This document shows positions 1-8,919 of a DNA stretch of 64,000 nt, piece by piece (position 1 is the stretch's first letter; the number at the start of each line of letters is the position of its first letter). The translations under genes were made by a program, and so were the position numbers. The stretch spans positions 4,897,001 through 4,961,000 of the forward strand of contig NZ_CP108427.1 of assembly GCF_035982055.1 (NCBI RefSeq), given 5' to 3'. The notes under the pieces are model-generated. The model made no database searches. It saw only the letters and a list, made by a program, of their open reading frames with translations, and was not told the origin of the DNA. Source of the DNA: Streptomyces sp. NBC_01288 (GTDB lineage Bacteria > Actinomycetota > Actinomycetes > Streptomycetales > Streptomycetaceae).

Positions 1-321
1 AACCTCCAGGGCCGGGCCCGCCGACAGAGCGGTGACGGCCGTGACAACGAGGGACAGGGCCCAGGCGGGGATGGGGCGCCGCACGGCGAGAACCAGGGCG
101 ACCCCCTGCCCGAAGCCGGCCAGCAAGCCCTGCGGCACGCTCAGTTCGTAGTCGCTCATCATCTCGTCCATGCCGGACAGGGAGAGTACGAGGGCGACGA
201 GGGAGAGGAGGGCATACGCCAGTCGGCGGACCCATCGGCGTTCGGAGAGCCGTGGTGCGGGCGCGGAGGCGGAGGCGGAGGTCCCCTGTTGGGGCTCGGC
301 ACCGTCGGCGGCTGCGTTCAC
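1..321 (-). CDS. Membrane protein N-terminus, probable sensor histidine kinase (partial)
   Basis: Only the first 107 codons are in the window; the gene runs off the left edge with no in-frame stop. It starts at a GTG preceded by AGGG and 10 nt after the stop of the acyltransferase gene, so the two are likely co-transcribed. The N-terminus is an Ala/Ser/Pro-rich stretch with an SASASAPAP run, then two predicted membrane segments (about residues 33-46 and 62-100) split by an RRP turn. This N-terminal layout is common in streptomycete two-component sensor kinases, but no catalytic domain is visible here, so the kinase call is an inference. Confidence 0.5.
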   Translation of the reverse strand, partial: MNAAADGAEPQQGTSASASAPAPRLSERRWVRRLAYALLSLVALVLSLSGMDEMMSDYELSVPQGLLAGFGQGVALVLAVRRPIPAWALSLVVTAVTALSAGPALEV

Positions 322-331
322 CTGGGCAACC

Positions 332-1576
332 CTAGGCACGGTGAAGGCTCTTGGCTCGGATGCGGATGCGGGTGCGGATGCCGGTACGGATCGGGCGCGG
401 GTCCTGCTCGTACGTCCGGAACGCCGTCCAGCAGATCGTCAGGGCCAGCGCGAACACCGGGAGCCAGGCCACTCGGGCGGCGACCCACATCAGGTCGTCG
501 GGGTGGGTGTGCAGGCCGGGGAGGTGGCCCGTGGGGAGGGTCGTGGCCGTGGTGGCCATCAGGGCCGTCTGGTGCCAAAGGAAGATCGTCATCGCGGAGA
601 GGTTGACCAGGGCCACCGCCGACCAGGCGAGCGGACGGCGCATCGTGCGGCGCAGCCGGTCGCGGAGGAGCAGGGCGAGGCCGCACTGGGCCAGCCCGAA
701 GGTGACGGCGGCCAGGGTCGGCGGGTCGAGGTTGGAGACCGTGGTGCCGGGGACGCCGACCATCGATGCCGGGTAGCCCGCCCGGAGGACGAGCATCGCG
801 GTCGCCGCCGTACCGCCGGCCAGCAGGACCCAGCCCGCGCGGGCGCGGTCCAACTCGCCCCGGGTCCAGGCCGCGCCCAGGGTGTACGGCACCAGCCAGC
901 CCGCCGCCACGTTGACCCAGCCGAGCCAGGACGGGCCGCCGAGTCCGAAACGGATCAGGTCCACATGTAGTACGACGGCCAGCGGCCACAGCGGGTTCAG
1001 CCTGGCGACGAGGGGAGTCACCGCCGTCAGTCCCGCGAACACGACCAGGAACCACATCGGCGACAGCGCCAGCTTGACCAGGGTGCGCACCGTCTCGAAG
1101 TCCGCGCCGGACACGAGCAGCGCGATCGCCGTCACCGTCCACAGGGCGAGGAGCGCCGCCGCCGGTCTGAACAGCCGGGCCAGCCGGGCGGTCAGCCATT
1201 GACGGTACGTCGTACCCCGGGCCCGCGCGGAGGCGTAACCCCGGGTCGCCACATGGCCGCCCACCAGGAAGAACACCGCCAGTGTCTGGAACACCCAGGA
1301 GATGGGCGCCAGCCACGGCATGTGCTGCAACGGGCTCGCCGTGTGCAACGTGCCGCCGTCCGCGACCAGGGCCGTCACCAGCCAGTGGCCCAGGACGACA
1401 CCGAGGATCGCGAGGGCGCGCAGGGCGTCCACGGCGCGGTCCCGGTCGGGCGGGGTCGTGGCGTCGACTCGGGCGGCGGAGCGCCGTATGCCGTGCGTGC
1501 CACGCCGTATGCCGTGCAGGCCGCCGTGCCGTGTCCCGATCCCGTCCGTCGTACCGTGCAGGGTCCGGTCACGCAT
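332..1576 (-). CDS. Acyltransferase family 3 membrane protein
   Basis: A 414-aa polytopic protein. After a basic, repetitive N-terminus (HGIRR and related repeats) comes the family hallmark RAVDALRALAILGVVLGHW at about residues 46-64, then roughly ten hydrophobic helices and FLWHQTAL near residue 335. These fit the acyltransferase 3 / OafA-like family, which transfers acyl groups to extracytoplasmic sugars or lipids; the substrate cannot be read from the sequence. The C-terminus is a low-complexity Arg/Ile run from hexamer repeats around 357-391. The start overlaps the stop of the upstream hydrolase gene by 8 nt, indicating coupled translation in a three-gene operon. Confidence 0.8.
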   Translation of the reverse strand: MRDRTLHGTTDGIGTRHGGLHGIRRGTHGIRRSAARVDATTPPDRDRAVDALRALAILGVVLGHWLVTALVADGGTLHTASPLQHMPWLAPISWVFQTLAVFFLVGGHVATRGYASARARGTTYRQWLTARLARLFRPAAALLALWTVTAIALLVSGADFETVRTLVKLALSPMWFLVVFAGLTAVTPLVARLNPLWPLAVVLHVDLIRFGLGGPSWLGWVNVAAGWLVPYTLGAAWTRGELDRARAGWVLLAGGTAATAMLVLRAGYPASMVGVPGTTVSNLDPPTLAAVTFGLAQCGLALLLRDRLRRTMRRPLAWSAVALVNLSAMTIFLWHQTALMATTATTLPTGHLPGLHTHPDDLMWVAARVAWLPVFALALTICWTAFRTYEQDPRPIRTGIRTRIRIRAKSLHRA

Positions 1577-2639
1577 GGGTCACCTCCGAGGTCTCGCCCA
1601 GGACGATCCGGGCGAGGTTGGCCAGGGAGGCCGTGCCCGGGGTGAAGTAGTCGCTGTGGCCGACGTCGCCGGCCGCGAAGACATGGGCGCCGAACGCCGG
1701 GGACACCGGGTCGGTGCCGAAGCCGACGGTCGTGCCGAACAGGTCCGCGCTGACGTGCGGCACACCTCCGACCCAGTCGTCGGCGCCGCGCCCCGCCCAG
1801 ACCCGGGCCGGGGTGCGCAGACCGGCGGCGGAGTCGGCTCCCGTGCCGGGGCTGCCGATGAGGGCGATGTCGGACACGGCCAGGCCGGGGGCGGCTCGGC
1901 CGCAGACCACCGTGCCGTAGGAGTGGCACACCAGCGTGATGTGCGCTTCGCGGCCGGTGACGGCGTGCAGTTGCCGTATGAACTCCCGTAGGTGCGGGGC
2001 CGCTTGGTCCGCTCTGTCCGCCGTCAGGACCGTGCTGCTCACCGTGCGCGGGGTCCGGTAGCCGAGCCAGGACACCACCGCCGTACGGGATTTGGGGGCC
2101 TCCAGGGCCAGTTGGCGGTGCAGGTTGAGCGCGGTCGCGCGGAAGCGGTCGTAGGTGTCGAGCGTGGTGTCGGAGCCCGGGACCAGGACGGCCACGCGGT
2201 CGGCGTGCGCCAAGTCGCCGAAGACTTCGGTCGCTTGGCCCTCGCCCCGACCGTCGAAGGTGAGGAGGTTCCGGTCCGGGTCGGCCATCGCGCGGTCCGC
2301 CGTAGCGCGACGGTCGTCGCCGTTGGCGGCGGCCATCCGGGACGCCTCGCCGGCGTTGGCCCGGTTCGCCGCGTAGGCCTCGTCCAGCGTGGCCGGTGTG
2401 AGCGGGGCGAGGACGGCGGGCGAGGGCGCGGGGATCTCGGGCTGCGCCGCGGCCGAGAGGGGGATCACTACGGCACCGGTGACGAACGCGGCGAGAAGGG
2501 CGCGACGCCATCTGCCGGTACGGCGACGCCTGCCCGGCCGCCGCACGGAAGCGACGGCAACTTCCGCACTCAGCTCGGCAGTTGCCGCCTCGGCCGCCCC
2601 CGTATCGAGCCCTGTGTCGAGCCCCGCCCCCGTACCCAT
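1569..2639 (-). CDS. Alpha/beta hydrolase, DUF1023 type, exported or membrane-anchored
   Basis: A 356-aa protein with a basic stretch (RRPGRRRRTGRWRR) followed by a hydrophobic helix at about residues 48-64, consistent with an N-terminal anchor or Tat-like signal although the twin-arginine motif is not canonical. The nucleophile elbow is CHSYGT (Ser about residue 240), as in the DUF1023 alpha/beta hydrolases common in actinomycetes; GHSDYFTP near the C-terminus carries the likely catalytic histidine. Its stop overlaps the start of the downstream acyltransferase, so the pair is probably one transcript. The substrate is unknown. Confidence 0.78.
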   Translation of the reverse strand: MGTGAGLDTGLDTGAAEAATAELSAEVAVASVRRPGRRRRTGRWRRALLAAFVTGAVVIPLSAAAQPEIPAPSPAVLAPLTPATLDEAYAANRANAGEASRMAAANGDDRRATADRAMADPDRNLLTFDGRGEGQATEVFGDLAHADRVAVLVPGSDTTLDTYDRFRATALNLHRQLALEAPKSRTAVVSWLGYRTPRTVSSTVLTADRADQAAPHLREFIRQLHAVTGREAHITLVCHSYGTVVCGRAAPGLAVSDIALIGSPGTGADSAAGLRTPARVWAGRGADDWVGGVPHVSADLFGTTVGFGTDPVSPAFGAHVFAAGDVGHSDYFTPGTASLANLARIVLGETSEVTHA

Positions 2640-2841
2640 CCCGGTCTCCCCTCCCCGTCCGCCCGGTTGTCGGGCTGGATCATCTGGAAGGAAAATTACG
2701 GATCCGAGGTCGTCGTCCGCGTCACACCAGGGAGCTCATCTGCGCCGTAGCTCTCAGGTATTACGGGTATGACCGGGACGGCCGACCGACAACCGACAAC
2801 CGGCAGCCACCCACCCGGTCACCCACCACTCCCCCGGCCGC

Positions 2842-3759
2842 TCACCAGGCCAACTGCGCGATCTCCTCCGCCACCACCGCGCACGCGTCCGCCGCCGGGT
2901 CGATCAGCGGGAAGTGGCCGATGTCCTCCAGCAGCGTGAGGCCGACGACCTCGCCGGACTTCGCCGCCGCGTCCGCGTAGGACTCGGCGACCGCCTGGGG
3001 GACGACGATGTCGGCGCGGCCCTGGACGAGGGTGGTGGCGATGCCGCTGGGGAGGAGGAGCGACGGGTCCGCGTACGGCAGGCGCTCGGCGAACTTGGCT
3101 GCTCCGCCCAGGAGTTGAGCGGCCGCTCCGTCGCACACCGCCAGCTTCTCGGCGACCGTGAAGTCGGCGATCGGGGCGAGCGCGACGACGCCGCGCAGCG
3201 CGGCGGGGGCGTCGGTGCGCCAGGGGGCGTCCTTCGGGAGGACGTGCCGGGCCGCGGCCCAGAGGGCGAGGTGGCCGCCCGCCGAGTGCCCGGTGATCAC
3301 CGTGCGGCGCGGATCGGCCTGCGGCAGCGCCTCCCGTACCAGCGCGGGGAGCGCGTCCAGCGCGGCGGCGACATCGTCGAAGGTGTCGGGCCAGCGCCCG
3401 GCGATCGGGCCTCCGGTAGCGCCAATCGCACTGCCCTGCGCCGGAATTGAGGCGCCCTCCGCAGGACTCGCGGGCCCCCGCCGGTACTCGACGTTGGCCA
3501 CCGCGAACCCCCGTCGTGCCAGGAAGTCCGCGAACGGGGTGATGTGCCGGCGGTCGTACGGGGCGCGCCACGCGCCCCCGTGCAGTACTACGACCAGAGG
3601 TGGAGCCTCGCCCGGCAGGCGTTCGCCGCGCGGGGCGTAGAAGTCGATCACCTGGTCGGGGTGGTCGCCGTACGCGGCGGTGCTGTCGGGGTCGACGGCG
3701 GGATGCGAGAAGGCCGACTCCTCTTCTGCGGCGGCACGTGCGGCTGCGGCGTCCGGCAT
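2842..3759 (-). CDS. Alpha/beta hydrolase, probable kynurenine formamidase
   Basis: A 305-aa alpha/beta hydrolase. It has the oxyanion motif HGGAW (about residue 60), nucleophile motif GHSAGGH, an acid in RADIVVP and a histidine in DIGHFPLIDP. HGGxW with GHSAGxH is typical of kynurenine formamidase and related carboxylesterases. It sits near tryptophan 2,3-dioxygenase and kynureninase, the steps either side of N-formylkynurenine hydrolysis, which favours the formamidase role; that part is inference. I chose the ATG at 3759 (GAGAGG/GGAG upstream) because the longer open frame would run through the divergent TetR gene. A general esterase is the alternative. Confidence 0.7.
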   Translation of the reverse strand: MPDAAAARAAAEEESAFSHPAVDPDSTAAYGDHPDQVIDFYAPRGERLPGEAPPLVVVLHGGAWRAPYDRRHITPFADFLARRGFAVANVEYRRGPASPAEGASIPAQGSAIGATGGPIAGRWPDTFDDVAAALDALPALVREALPQADPRRTVITGHSAGGHLALWAAARHVLPKDAPWRTDAPAALRGVVALAPIADFTVAEKLAVCDGAAAQLLGGAAKFAERLPYADPSLLLPSGIATTLVQGRADIVVPQAVAESYADAAAKSGEVVGLTLLEDIGHFPLIDPAADACAVVAEEIAQLAW

Positions 3760-3999
3760 GCTCCAACCTCTCAGCGACGATGGGGGCACCTCCCAGGCTT
3801 TCGGCACTGGGGGAGGATTTGGACGATTCGGATGTGGCGGACCTGGGGAAGGTTGCGGCCGTTGGCGGGACGCTATCAGGCCGGTGACGTGCGCGGACAC
3901 GCGGATGTCACGCTGGGTGAGAGTTAAACGGTTCTGCTGTTTCGTTACGCTGACGCCGTGCCCGTCACGGCACCTCATCAGCGCCCCCAGGAGCCCATC

Positions 4000-4662
4000 A
4001 TGTCTGCCGAACCCGAACCCGAACCCGAGCCCGGCACCCTGCGCCCCGGTGGCCGCACGGCACGCGTGCGTACGGCGGTACTGCGGGCCGCGGGTGACGT
4101 GCTGGCCGAGCAGGGCGTCGACCGGCTCGACCTCTCGGACGTCGCGCGGCGGGCGGAGGTCGGCAAGACCACGGTCTACCGGCGCTGGGGTTCGGTGACC
4201 GCGCTGGTCGCGGACCTCCTCGTAGACATGGCCGAACAGTCGCTGCCGCGCGAGGAGACGGGCTCGCTGCTCGGCGACCTGCGCGCCAACGCCCTGCTCG
4301 TGCAGCGCACCCTCGCCGATCCCCGACAGGGTGCCCTGTTCCGCGCCGTCATCGCCGCCGCGACCTGCGACGCCCGTACGGCCGAGGCCCTGCGCCACTT
4401 CTACGAGGTGCGGGTCGCCGAGTGGACGCCCTGCGTCGAACAGGCCGTGGCGCGCGGGGAGTTGCCCGCCGGTACCGATCCCTCTCAGGTCGTACGGGCC
4501 GTATCGGCGCCCCTCTACTACGAGTTGCTGACCACCGGGACCGCTCCGGACACCCCCGCCGCGGAGCGGGCCGCGCTCGCCGCGCGGGCCGCCGCCGTGG
4601 CCGGGGTGTACGTCATCAGCCTCTCCGACGATCTAACCGCTCCCATGTCCTACGGCGGTTAG
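4000..4662 (+). CDS. TetR/AcrR family transcriptional regulator
   Basis: A 220-aa regulator. After an EPEPEPEP-rich lead, residues 20-65 form a TetR helix-turn-helix (LDLSDVARRAEVGKTTVYRR). The ligand-binding C-terminal domain is TetR_C type, ending LLTTGTAPD and a long alanine-rich helix. ATG 4000 has AGGAG eight bases upstream; a GTG at 3958 is in frame but has no good ribosome site. It is divergent from the formamidase-like hydrolase and convergent with kynureninase, so it may control the tryptophan degradation genes, but no operator was identified. Its last codons lie inside a 12-bp inverted repeat. Confidence 0.85.
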   Translation: MSAEPEPEPEPGTLRPGGRTARVRTAVLRAAGDVLAEQGVDRLDLSDVARRAEVGKTTVYRRWGSVTALVADLLVDMAEQSLPREETGSLLGDLRANALLVQRTLADPRQGALFRAVIAAATCDARTAEALRHFYEVRVAEWTPCVEQAVARGELPAGTDPSQVVRAVSAPLYYELLTTGTAPDTPAAERAALAARAAAVAGVYVISLSDDLTAPMSYGG

Positions 4663-4666
4663 ATCG
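4629..4666. terminator. Convergent hairpin at TetR/kynureninase junction
   Basis: Perfect 12-bp arms (4629-4640 and 4655-4666) with a 14-nt loop lie between two converging genes. The left arm is within the TetR coding end, so the last codons also form the terminator stem. No U-run follows; such stems are commonly used as bidirectional terminators in Streptomyces. Confidence 0.55.
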
Positions 4667-4677
4667 AGGTACAGCTT

Positions 4678-5883
4678 CTAGCGGACCACGTCTCCCAGCG
4701 TCCGGGCCGCCCGCTCCACGTCCCCGAACCCGACGTACAACGGCGTGAATCCGAACCGCAGCACGTCCGGATGCCGGAAGTCGCCGACCACGCCCCGCGA
4801 GATCAGCCGCTTCATCACGTCCCCGGCGTCCGCGCACCGCAGCGCGACCTGGCTGCCGCGCTCCGCGTGGGCCACCGGAGTCACCGACTCCACCCGCCCG
4901 TCGGGGACGTACGACGCCACGCACTCCAGGAAGAAGTCCGTCAGGGCAAGGGACTTGGCGCGCACCGCCTCGATCGAGACGCCGCCGCCATCGCCATCGC
5001 CGTCCCACACCTCAAGGGCCGCTTCGAGGGCGAGCATGGACAGGATGTCCGGCGTACCCACACGACCGCGCAGGGCACCGGTGGCGGGTTCGTACTCGGA
5101 ACGCATGCCGAAGGGCTCGGCGTGCGAGTTCCAACCGGGGAGCGGCGAGTCGAAGCGGTCCTGCAACTCCCGGCGCACATACAGGTACGCGGGTGAACCC
5201 GGGCCGCCGTTCAGGTACTTGTAGGTGCAGCCGACCGCGAGGTCGACCCCGTGCTCGTCGAGCCCGACCGGCAGGGCGCCCGCGCTGTGGCACAGGTCCC
5301 AGACGACCACGGCACCCGCCGCGTGCACCGTGGCCGTCAGCGCGGGCAGGTCGTGCAGCCGGCCGGTGCGGTAGTCGACGTGGTTGAGGAGCACCGCCGC
5401 CGTACGGTCGCCGAGCGCGCCCGGCACCTCCGCCGGGGCCACCGGCCGCAGCGTGCACCCGGTCATCCGGGCCGCCGACTCGGCGATGTACCCGTCCGTG
5501 GGAAAGGTCGTGGCGTCGACGACGATCTCGTCCCGCCCCGAGCCGGCCGTCATCCGCACAGCCGCCACAAGTGCCTTGAAGACATTGACACTTGTGGAGT
5601 CGCCGACGACGATCTGCCCGGCCGCCGCCCCGACCAGCGGAGCGATCAGGTCACCGATCCGCTCGGGCGCGGTCCACCAGCCGCTCTCGTCCCAGGAGCG
5701 GATACGCAACTCGCCCCACTGACGCCGCACGACGTCCTCGACCCGCCCGGGAACACCGACCGGCAGCGCGCCGAGCGAGTTCCCGTCGAGGTAGACAACG
5801 CCGTCGAGGACGAACTGCGCACGCACACCGGCCAGTTCGTCACCGGCGTCCAACTTCTCGGCCTTCAGAGCGAGTTCAGACAT
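4678..5883 (-). CDS. kynU: Kynureninase
   Basis: A 401-aa PLP enzyme that cleaves kynurenine to anthranilate and alanine. Seen: an N-terminal YLDGNSLG motif, FPTDGYIAE, the cofactor aspartate in WDLCHSAG, and the Schiff-base lysine motif TYKYLNGGPG, all characteristic of kynureninase; length is usual for bacterial forms. The start at 5883 overlaps the dioxygenase stop by 8 nt, showing a coupled TDO-kynU operon. With the nearby formamidase-like gene this completes tryptophan to anthranilate; no 3-hydroxylation genes are in the window, so the product may feed anthranilate use or tryptophan recycling. Confidence 0.93.
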   Translation of the reverse strand: MSELALKAEKLDAGDELAGVRAQFVLDGVVYLDGNSLGALPVGVPGRVEDVVRRQWGELRIRSWDESGWWTAPERIGDLIAPLVGAAAGQIVVGDSTSVNVFKALVAAVRMTAGSGRDEIVVDATTFPTDGYIAESAARMTGCTLRPVAPAEVPGALGDRTAAVLLNHVDYRTGRLHDLPALTATVHAAGAVVVWDLCHSAGALPVGLDEHGVDLAVGCTYKYLNGGPGSPAYLYVRRELQDRFDSPLPGWNSHAEPFGMRSEYEPATGALRGRVGTPDILSMLALEAALEVWDGDGDGGGVSIEAVRAKSLALTDFFLECVASYVPDGRVESVTPVAHAERGSQVALRCADAGDVMKRLISRGVVGDFRHPDVLRFGFTPLYVGFGDVERAARTLGDVVR

Positions 5884-6715
5884 GGGACCGCGCCGTCCAC
5901 AGCTCGGGGAACACGTTCTTCTGGGCCCGCTTCTCCAGCCAGGCCACGCCCGCGGACCCGCCGGTCCCGGTCTTCGCGCCCATCGCGCGCCGGGTGGCGA
6001 CGAGATGGTCGTTGCGCCATCGCCACACCAGTTCGGCGACATCGGTCAACGCCTCGCCGAGCCGGGCGAGTTCGTCGTCGGCGTCACCGGAGTAGAGGGC
6101 GGTCCACACCTGCTCCACCGCGTCCGACGGCTCGTACCGCAGCGTCACGTCACGCGTCAGTACGGCCTCGGGAACGGCGTGCCCGCGCCGGTCGAGGAGC
6201 CTCAACACCTCGTCGTAGAGGCTCGGTTCGTGCAGGGCCTTCTCCAACTCGGCGTGCACGCGCGGCGCTCCGCGGTGCGGGACGAGCATGGACGCGGACT
6301 TCTCTCCGAGGAGGAACTCCATGCGGCGGTACATCGCGGACTGGAAGCCGGAGCCCTCGCCGAGGGCGGCGCGGTAGGAGTTGAACTGGGCCGGCGTGAG
6401 CTGGCCGAGGGGCCGCCAGGAGGCGTTGAGCGCGTCGAGTTCCCGTACGGAACGCTTCAGCGCGTCGATCGCGACCGGCACCCGGTCCTCGCGCAGGGCC
6501 CGCGCGGCGGTCTCCCACTCGTGGACGATGACGGTGAACCACAGCTCCATGACCTGGGTGGTGACCAGGAAGACCATCTCGCCGGGGTCGTCGGAGCGGG
6601 TGTGCTGGAGGTGGGTGAGGACGTCGGCCTGGACGTAGTCCTCGTAGGGGGTCGTCCCCTGGAAGTCGAGATGCGGGGCCTCGGGCTCCTGAGGTTCCTG
6701 AGCCGGTTGGGACAT
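5876..6715 (-). CDS. kynA: Tryptophan 2,3-dioxygenase
   Basis: A 279-aa heme enzyme that opens the indole ring of tryptophan to N-formylkynurenine. Family motifs are clear: TPYEDYVQ, the TTQVMELWFTVIVHEWE helix, SGFQSAMYRRMEFLLG and, near the C-terminus, NDHLVATRRAMGAKTGTGGS, where the histidine is the proximal heme ligand. The ATG at 6715 has AGGAG eight bases upstream; the longer open frame has no such site. First gene of the TDO-kynU operon (8-nt overlap with kynU). Confidence 0.94.
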   Translation of the reverse strand: MSQPAQEPQEPEAPHLDFQGTTPYEDYVQADVLTHLQHTRSDDPGEMVFLVTTQVMELWFTVIVHEWETAARALREDRVPVAIDALKRSVRELDALNASWRPLGQLTPAQFNSYRAALGEGSGFQSAMYRRMEFLLGEKSASMLVPHRGAPRVHAELEKALHEPSLYDEVLRLLDRRGHAVPEAVLTRDVTLRYEPSDAVEQVWTALYSGDADDELARLGEALTDVAELVWRWRNDHLVATRRAMGAKTGTGGSAGVAWLEKRAQKNVFPELWTARSHV

Positions 6716-6884
6716 CGCTGTCTCCTGATGCGTACTCCGGGTAGCGGTCCGCCCCTGCCGTTTTCGACACGGTGGCCCCGGTCCCCAACGGGCATCCTCC
6801 CCAATCGTCCCCCGAGACCGCAAGGTCCGCCTGGTCACACCAGGCGGACCTGCATCAATACCCACGTACTACGGGACTACGGGA

Positions 6885-7298
6885 CTAGCCGAGCGTCTGG
6901 GCCGCCGTGGGCGAGGAGTCCTTCAGGAACTGGCTGCACCGCGCGTACTCCTCCTGCTCCCCGATCGCCTGCGCCGCACGGGCGAGGGCGTGCAGGGCGC
7001 GCAGGAACCCACGGTTCGGCTCGTGCTCCCAGGGGACGGGGCCGTGCCCCTTCCATCCACTCCGGCGCAGCGAGTCCAGCCCGCGGTGGTAGCCCGTACG
7101 GGCATAGGCGTACGACTCCACGACACTGCCGCGCTCGAACGCGTCATCGGCCAACAGCGCCCAGGCCAGCGAGGAGGTCGGGTACTTCGCGGCGACATCG
7201 GCGGGCGTCGCACCGCTCGCGAGGAGGTCGCGCGGCCCGGGATCTTCGGGGAGGTGGGTCGGGGGCGGTCCCCCGAGGAGGTTCTCGTGAATCGTCAT
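6885..7298 (-). CDS. DUF3151 family protein
   Basis: A 137-aa soluble protein of the actinobacterial DUF3151 family, recognisable by MTIHENLLGGPPPTHLP, LAWALLADDAF and the GYHRGLDSLRRSGWKGHG core. Function is not known. I used ATG 7298 (GGGGGAG upstream) instead of the longer frame because the family starts at this methionine. It lies downstream of an MFS gene and near fba, on the same strand. Confidence 0.85.
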   Translation of the reverse strand: MTIHENLLGGPPPTHLPEDPGPRDLLASGATPADVAAKYPTSSLAWALLADDAFERGSVVESYAYARTGYHRGLDSLRRSGWKGHGPVPWEHEPNRGFLRALHALARAAQAIGEQEEYARCSQFLKDSSPTAAQTLG

Positions 7299-7362
7299 GG
7301 GTTCCAGTCTCCCCCAGGGGTGGCGATTGCCTGGCATCCCAGTGCCGCACGGCATCAAGCCG

Positions 7363-8832
7363 CTACTCAAGACGCCCCTTCCCCACCCGAGGCTCCAACG
7401 GCGGAGCCGTCACCCACCCGTGCGTGAGGCACTCCGGGCGGCGGCAGTCCGGGGCCGGGCGGCGGACGGTCGCGTAGGCCAGGACCGACCCCACCACCAG
7501 CACCCCCGCGCACCACCACATCGCCCGGTCGAAGGCGTGGTCGAAGGCGGTCGCCGAGCGGTACGCGTCCGGGCCCATGCCTGCCAGCAGGGGCAGGGCT
7601 GCCACCGCGATGAGGCCCGCCGCGCGGGCCGCCGCGTTGTTGATGCCGCTGGCCAGGCCCGCCCGTGCGGTGTCCACCGAGGCGAGGACCGTGGCCGTGA
7701 GCGGGGCGACGAGGGTGACCATGCCGGCGCCCATCACCAGGAGGGCCGGTACGACGTCCACGAGGTAGGAGGCGTCCGGCCCGACGCGCAGCATCAGCAG
7801 CATCGCCGTCGCGCAGAGCAGAGGGCCGACCGTGAGGGGGATGCGGGGGCCGATGCGCTGGGCCAGTTCGCCCGAGCGGGCCGAGAACAGGAGCATCAGG
7901 GCCGTCGTCGGGAGGAGCGCCGTGCCGGCCTGGAGTGCCGAGTAGCCCGCCACTACCTGGAGTTGGAGCGCGGTGAGGAAGAAGAAGCCGCCGAAGGCCG
8001 CGTAGACGCAGAGGGTGACGAGGTTGACCGCCGTGAACTGGCGCGACGCGAAGATGTCCGGCGGCATCATCGGGTCGGCGCTGCGCTTCTCGACGTAGAC
8101 GAAGGCGATGCCCGCCGCCACACCGGCCAGGGCGGTCAGTACGACCACCAGCGAGCCGTTGCGCGCCTCGATCAGGGCGTACGTCACGAGCGCGAGCGCT
8201 ACGGCGCCGAGTGCCGCGCCGAGGACGTCGAAGCGGCCGTGTTTGCGGCCGTCCGCGGACTCGGGGACGTGGCGTACGGCGATGGGGGCGCAGATCAGGG
8301 CCATGGGGACGTTGATCAGGAACACCCAGCGCCAGCCGGGGCCGTCCACCAGCCAGCCGCCCAGGAACGGGCCGATCGCCGCGCCGATGCCGCCGAAGCC
8401 GGACCACAGGCCGACCGCCCTGGCCCGGTCGTCGGGGTGGAAGGAGGCCTGGATCAGGGCGAGGGAGCCGGGGGTCAGGAGCGCGCCGCCGATGCCCTGG
8501 AGGGCGCGGGCGGCGACCAGGACGCCCACGTTCGGGGCGAGTCCGCACAGCAGGGACGCCGCCGCGAACCACACCACACCCAGGACGAAGATCTTGCGGC
8601 GGCCGTAGCGGTCGCCGAGCGAACCGCCGAGGAGGATCAGGCCGGCCAGCGTCAGCATGTACGCGTTGACCGTCCACTGGAGGGCGGCCAGGTCGGCGTC
8701 GAGATCGCGGCCGATGCGGGGCAGGGCGACGTTGACGACGGTGGAGTCCACCATGGCCATGCTGGAGCCGAGCACCGTGGTCAGCAGGATCCACTTGCCC
8801 TGGGGCGAGGCGAGCCGGACGTCGGAGGACAT
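7363..8832 (-). CDS. MFS transporter, DHA2 (EmrB/QacA-type) family
   Basis: A 489-aa polytopic protein with about 14 predicted helices, the DHA2 arrangement for proton-driven multidrug or metabolite export. Motif A is seen as GGSLGDRYGRRK, motif C-like GIGAAIGPFLGG, and the helix-1 motif MAMVDSTVVNVALP. Start ATG 8832; a TTG at 8847 extends it by five residues. A strong hairpin at 8849-8874 separates it from fba, leaving little room for a promoter; the start has no clear ribosome site. Substrate unknown. Confidence 0.88.
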   Translation of the reverse strand: MSSDVRLASPQGKWILLTTVLGSSMAMVDSTVVNVALPRIGRDLDADLAALQWTVNAYMLTLAGLILLGGSLGDRYGRRKIFVLGVVWFAAASLLCGLAPNVGVLVAARALQGIGGALLTPGSLALIQASFHPDDRARAVGLWSGFGGIGAAIGPFLGGWLVDGPGWRWVFLINVPMALICAPIAVRHVPESADGRKHGRFDVLGAALGAVALALVTYALIEARNGSLVVVLTALAGVAAGIAFVYVEKRSADPMMPPDIFASRQFTAVNLVTLCVYAAFGGFFFLTALQLQVVAGYSALQAGTALLPTTALMLLFSARSGELAQRIGPRIPLTVGPLLCATAMLLMLRVGPDASYLVDVVPALLVMGAGMVTLVAPLTATVLASVDTARAGLASGINNAAARAAGLIAVAALPLLAGMGPDAYRSATAFDHAFDRAMWWCAGVLVVGSVLAYATVRRPAPDCRRPECLTHGWVTAPPLEPRVGKGRLE

Positions 8833-8848
8833 GACCCAGGTATACAAC

Positions 8849-8874
8849 GAGCCCGGTGCCGTAGCACCGGGCTC
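8849..8874 (-). terminator. Terminator downstream of fba
   Basis: Perfect 11-bp stem (8849-8859 with 8864-8874) and a 4-nt loop in the 70-nt gap between the fba stop and the MFS start. Very stable, probably the fba transcript end. Confidence 0.75.
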
Positions 8875-8919
8875 GCGAAAAGGGCGCCGTAAACCCTCGT
8901 GAACGCCTCGAAGAGACGG

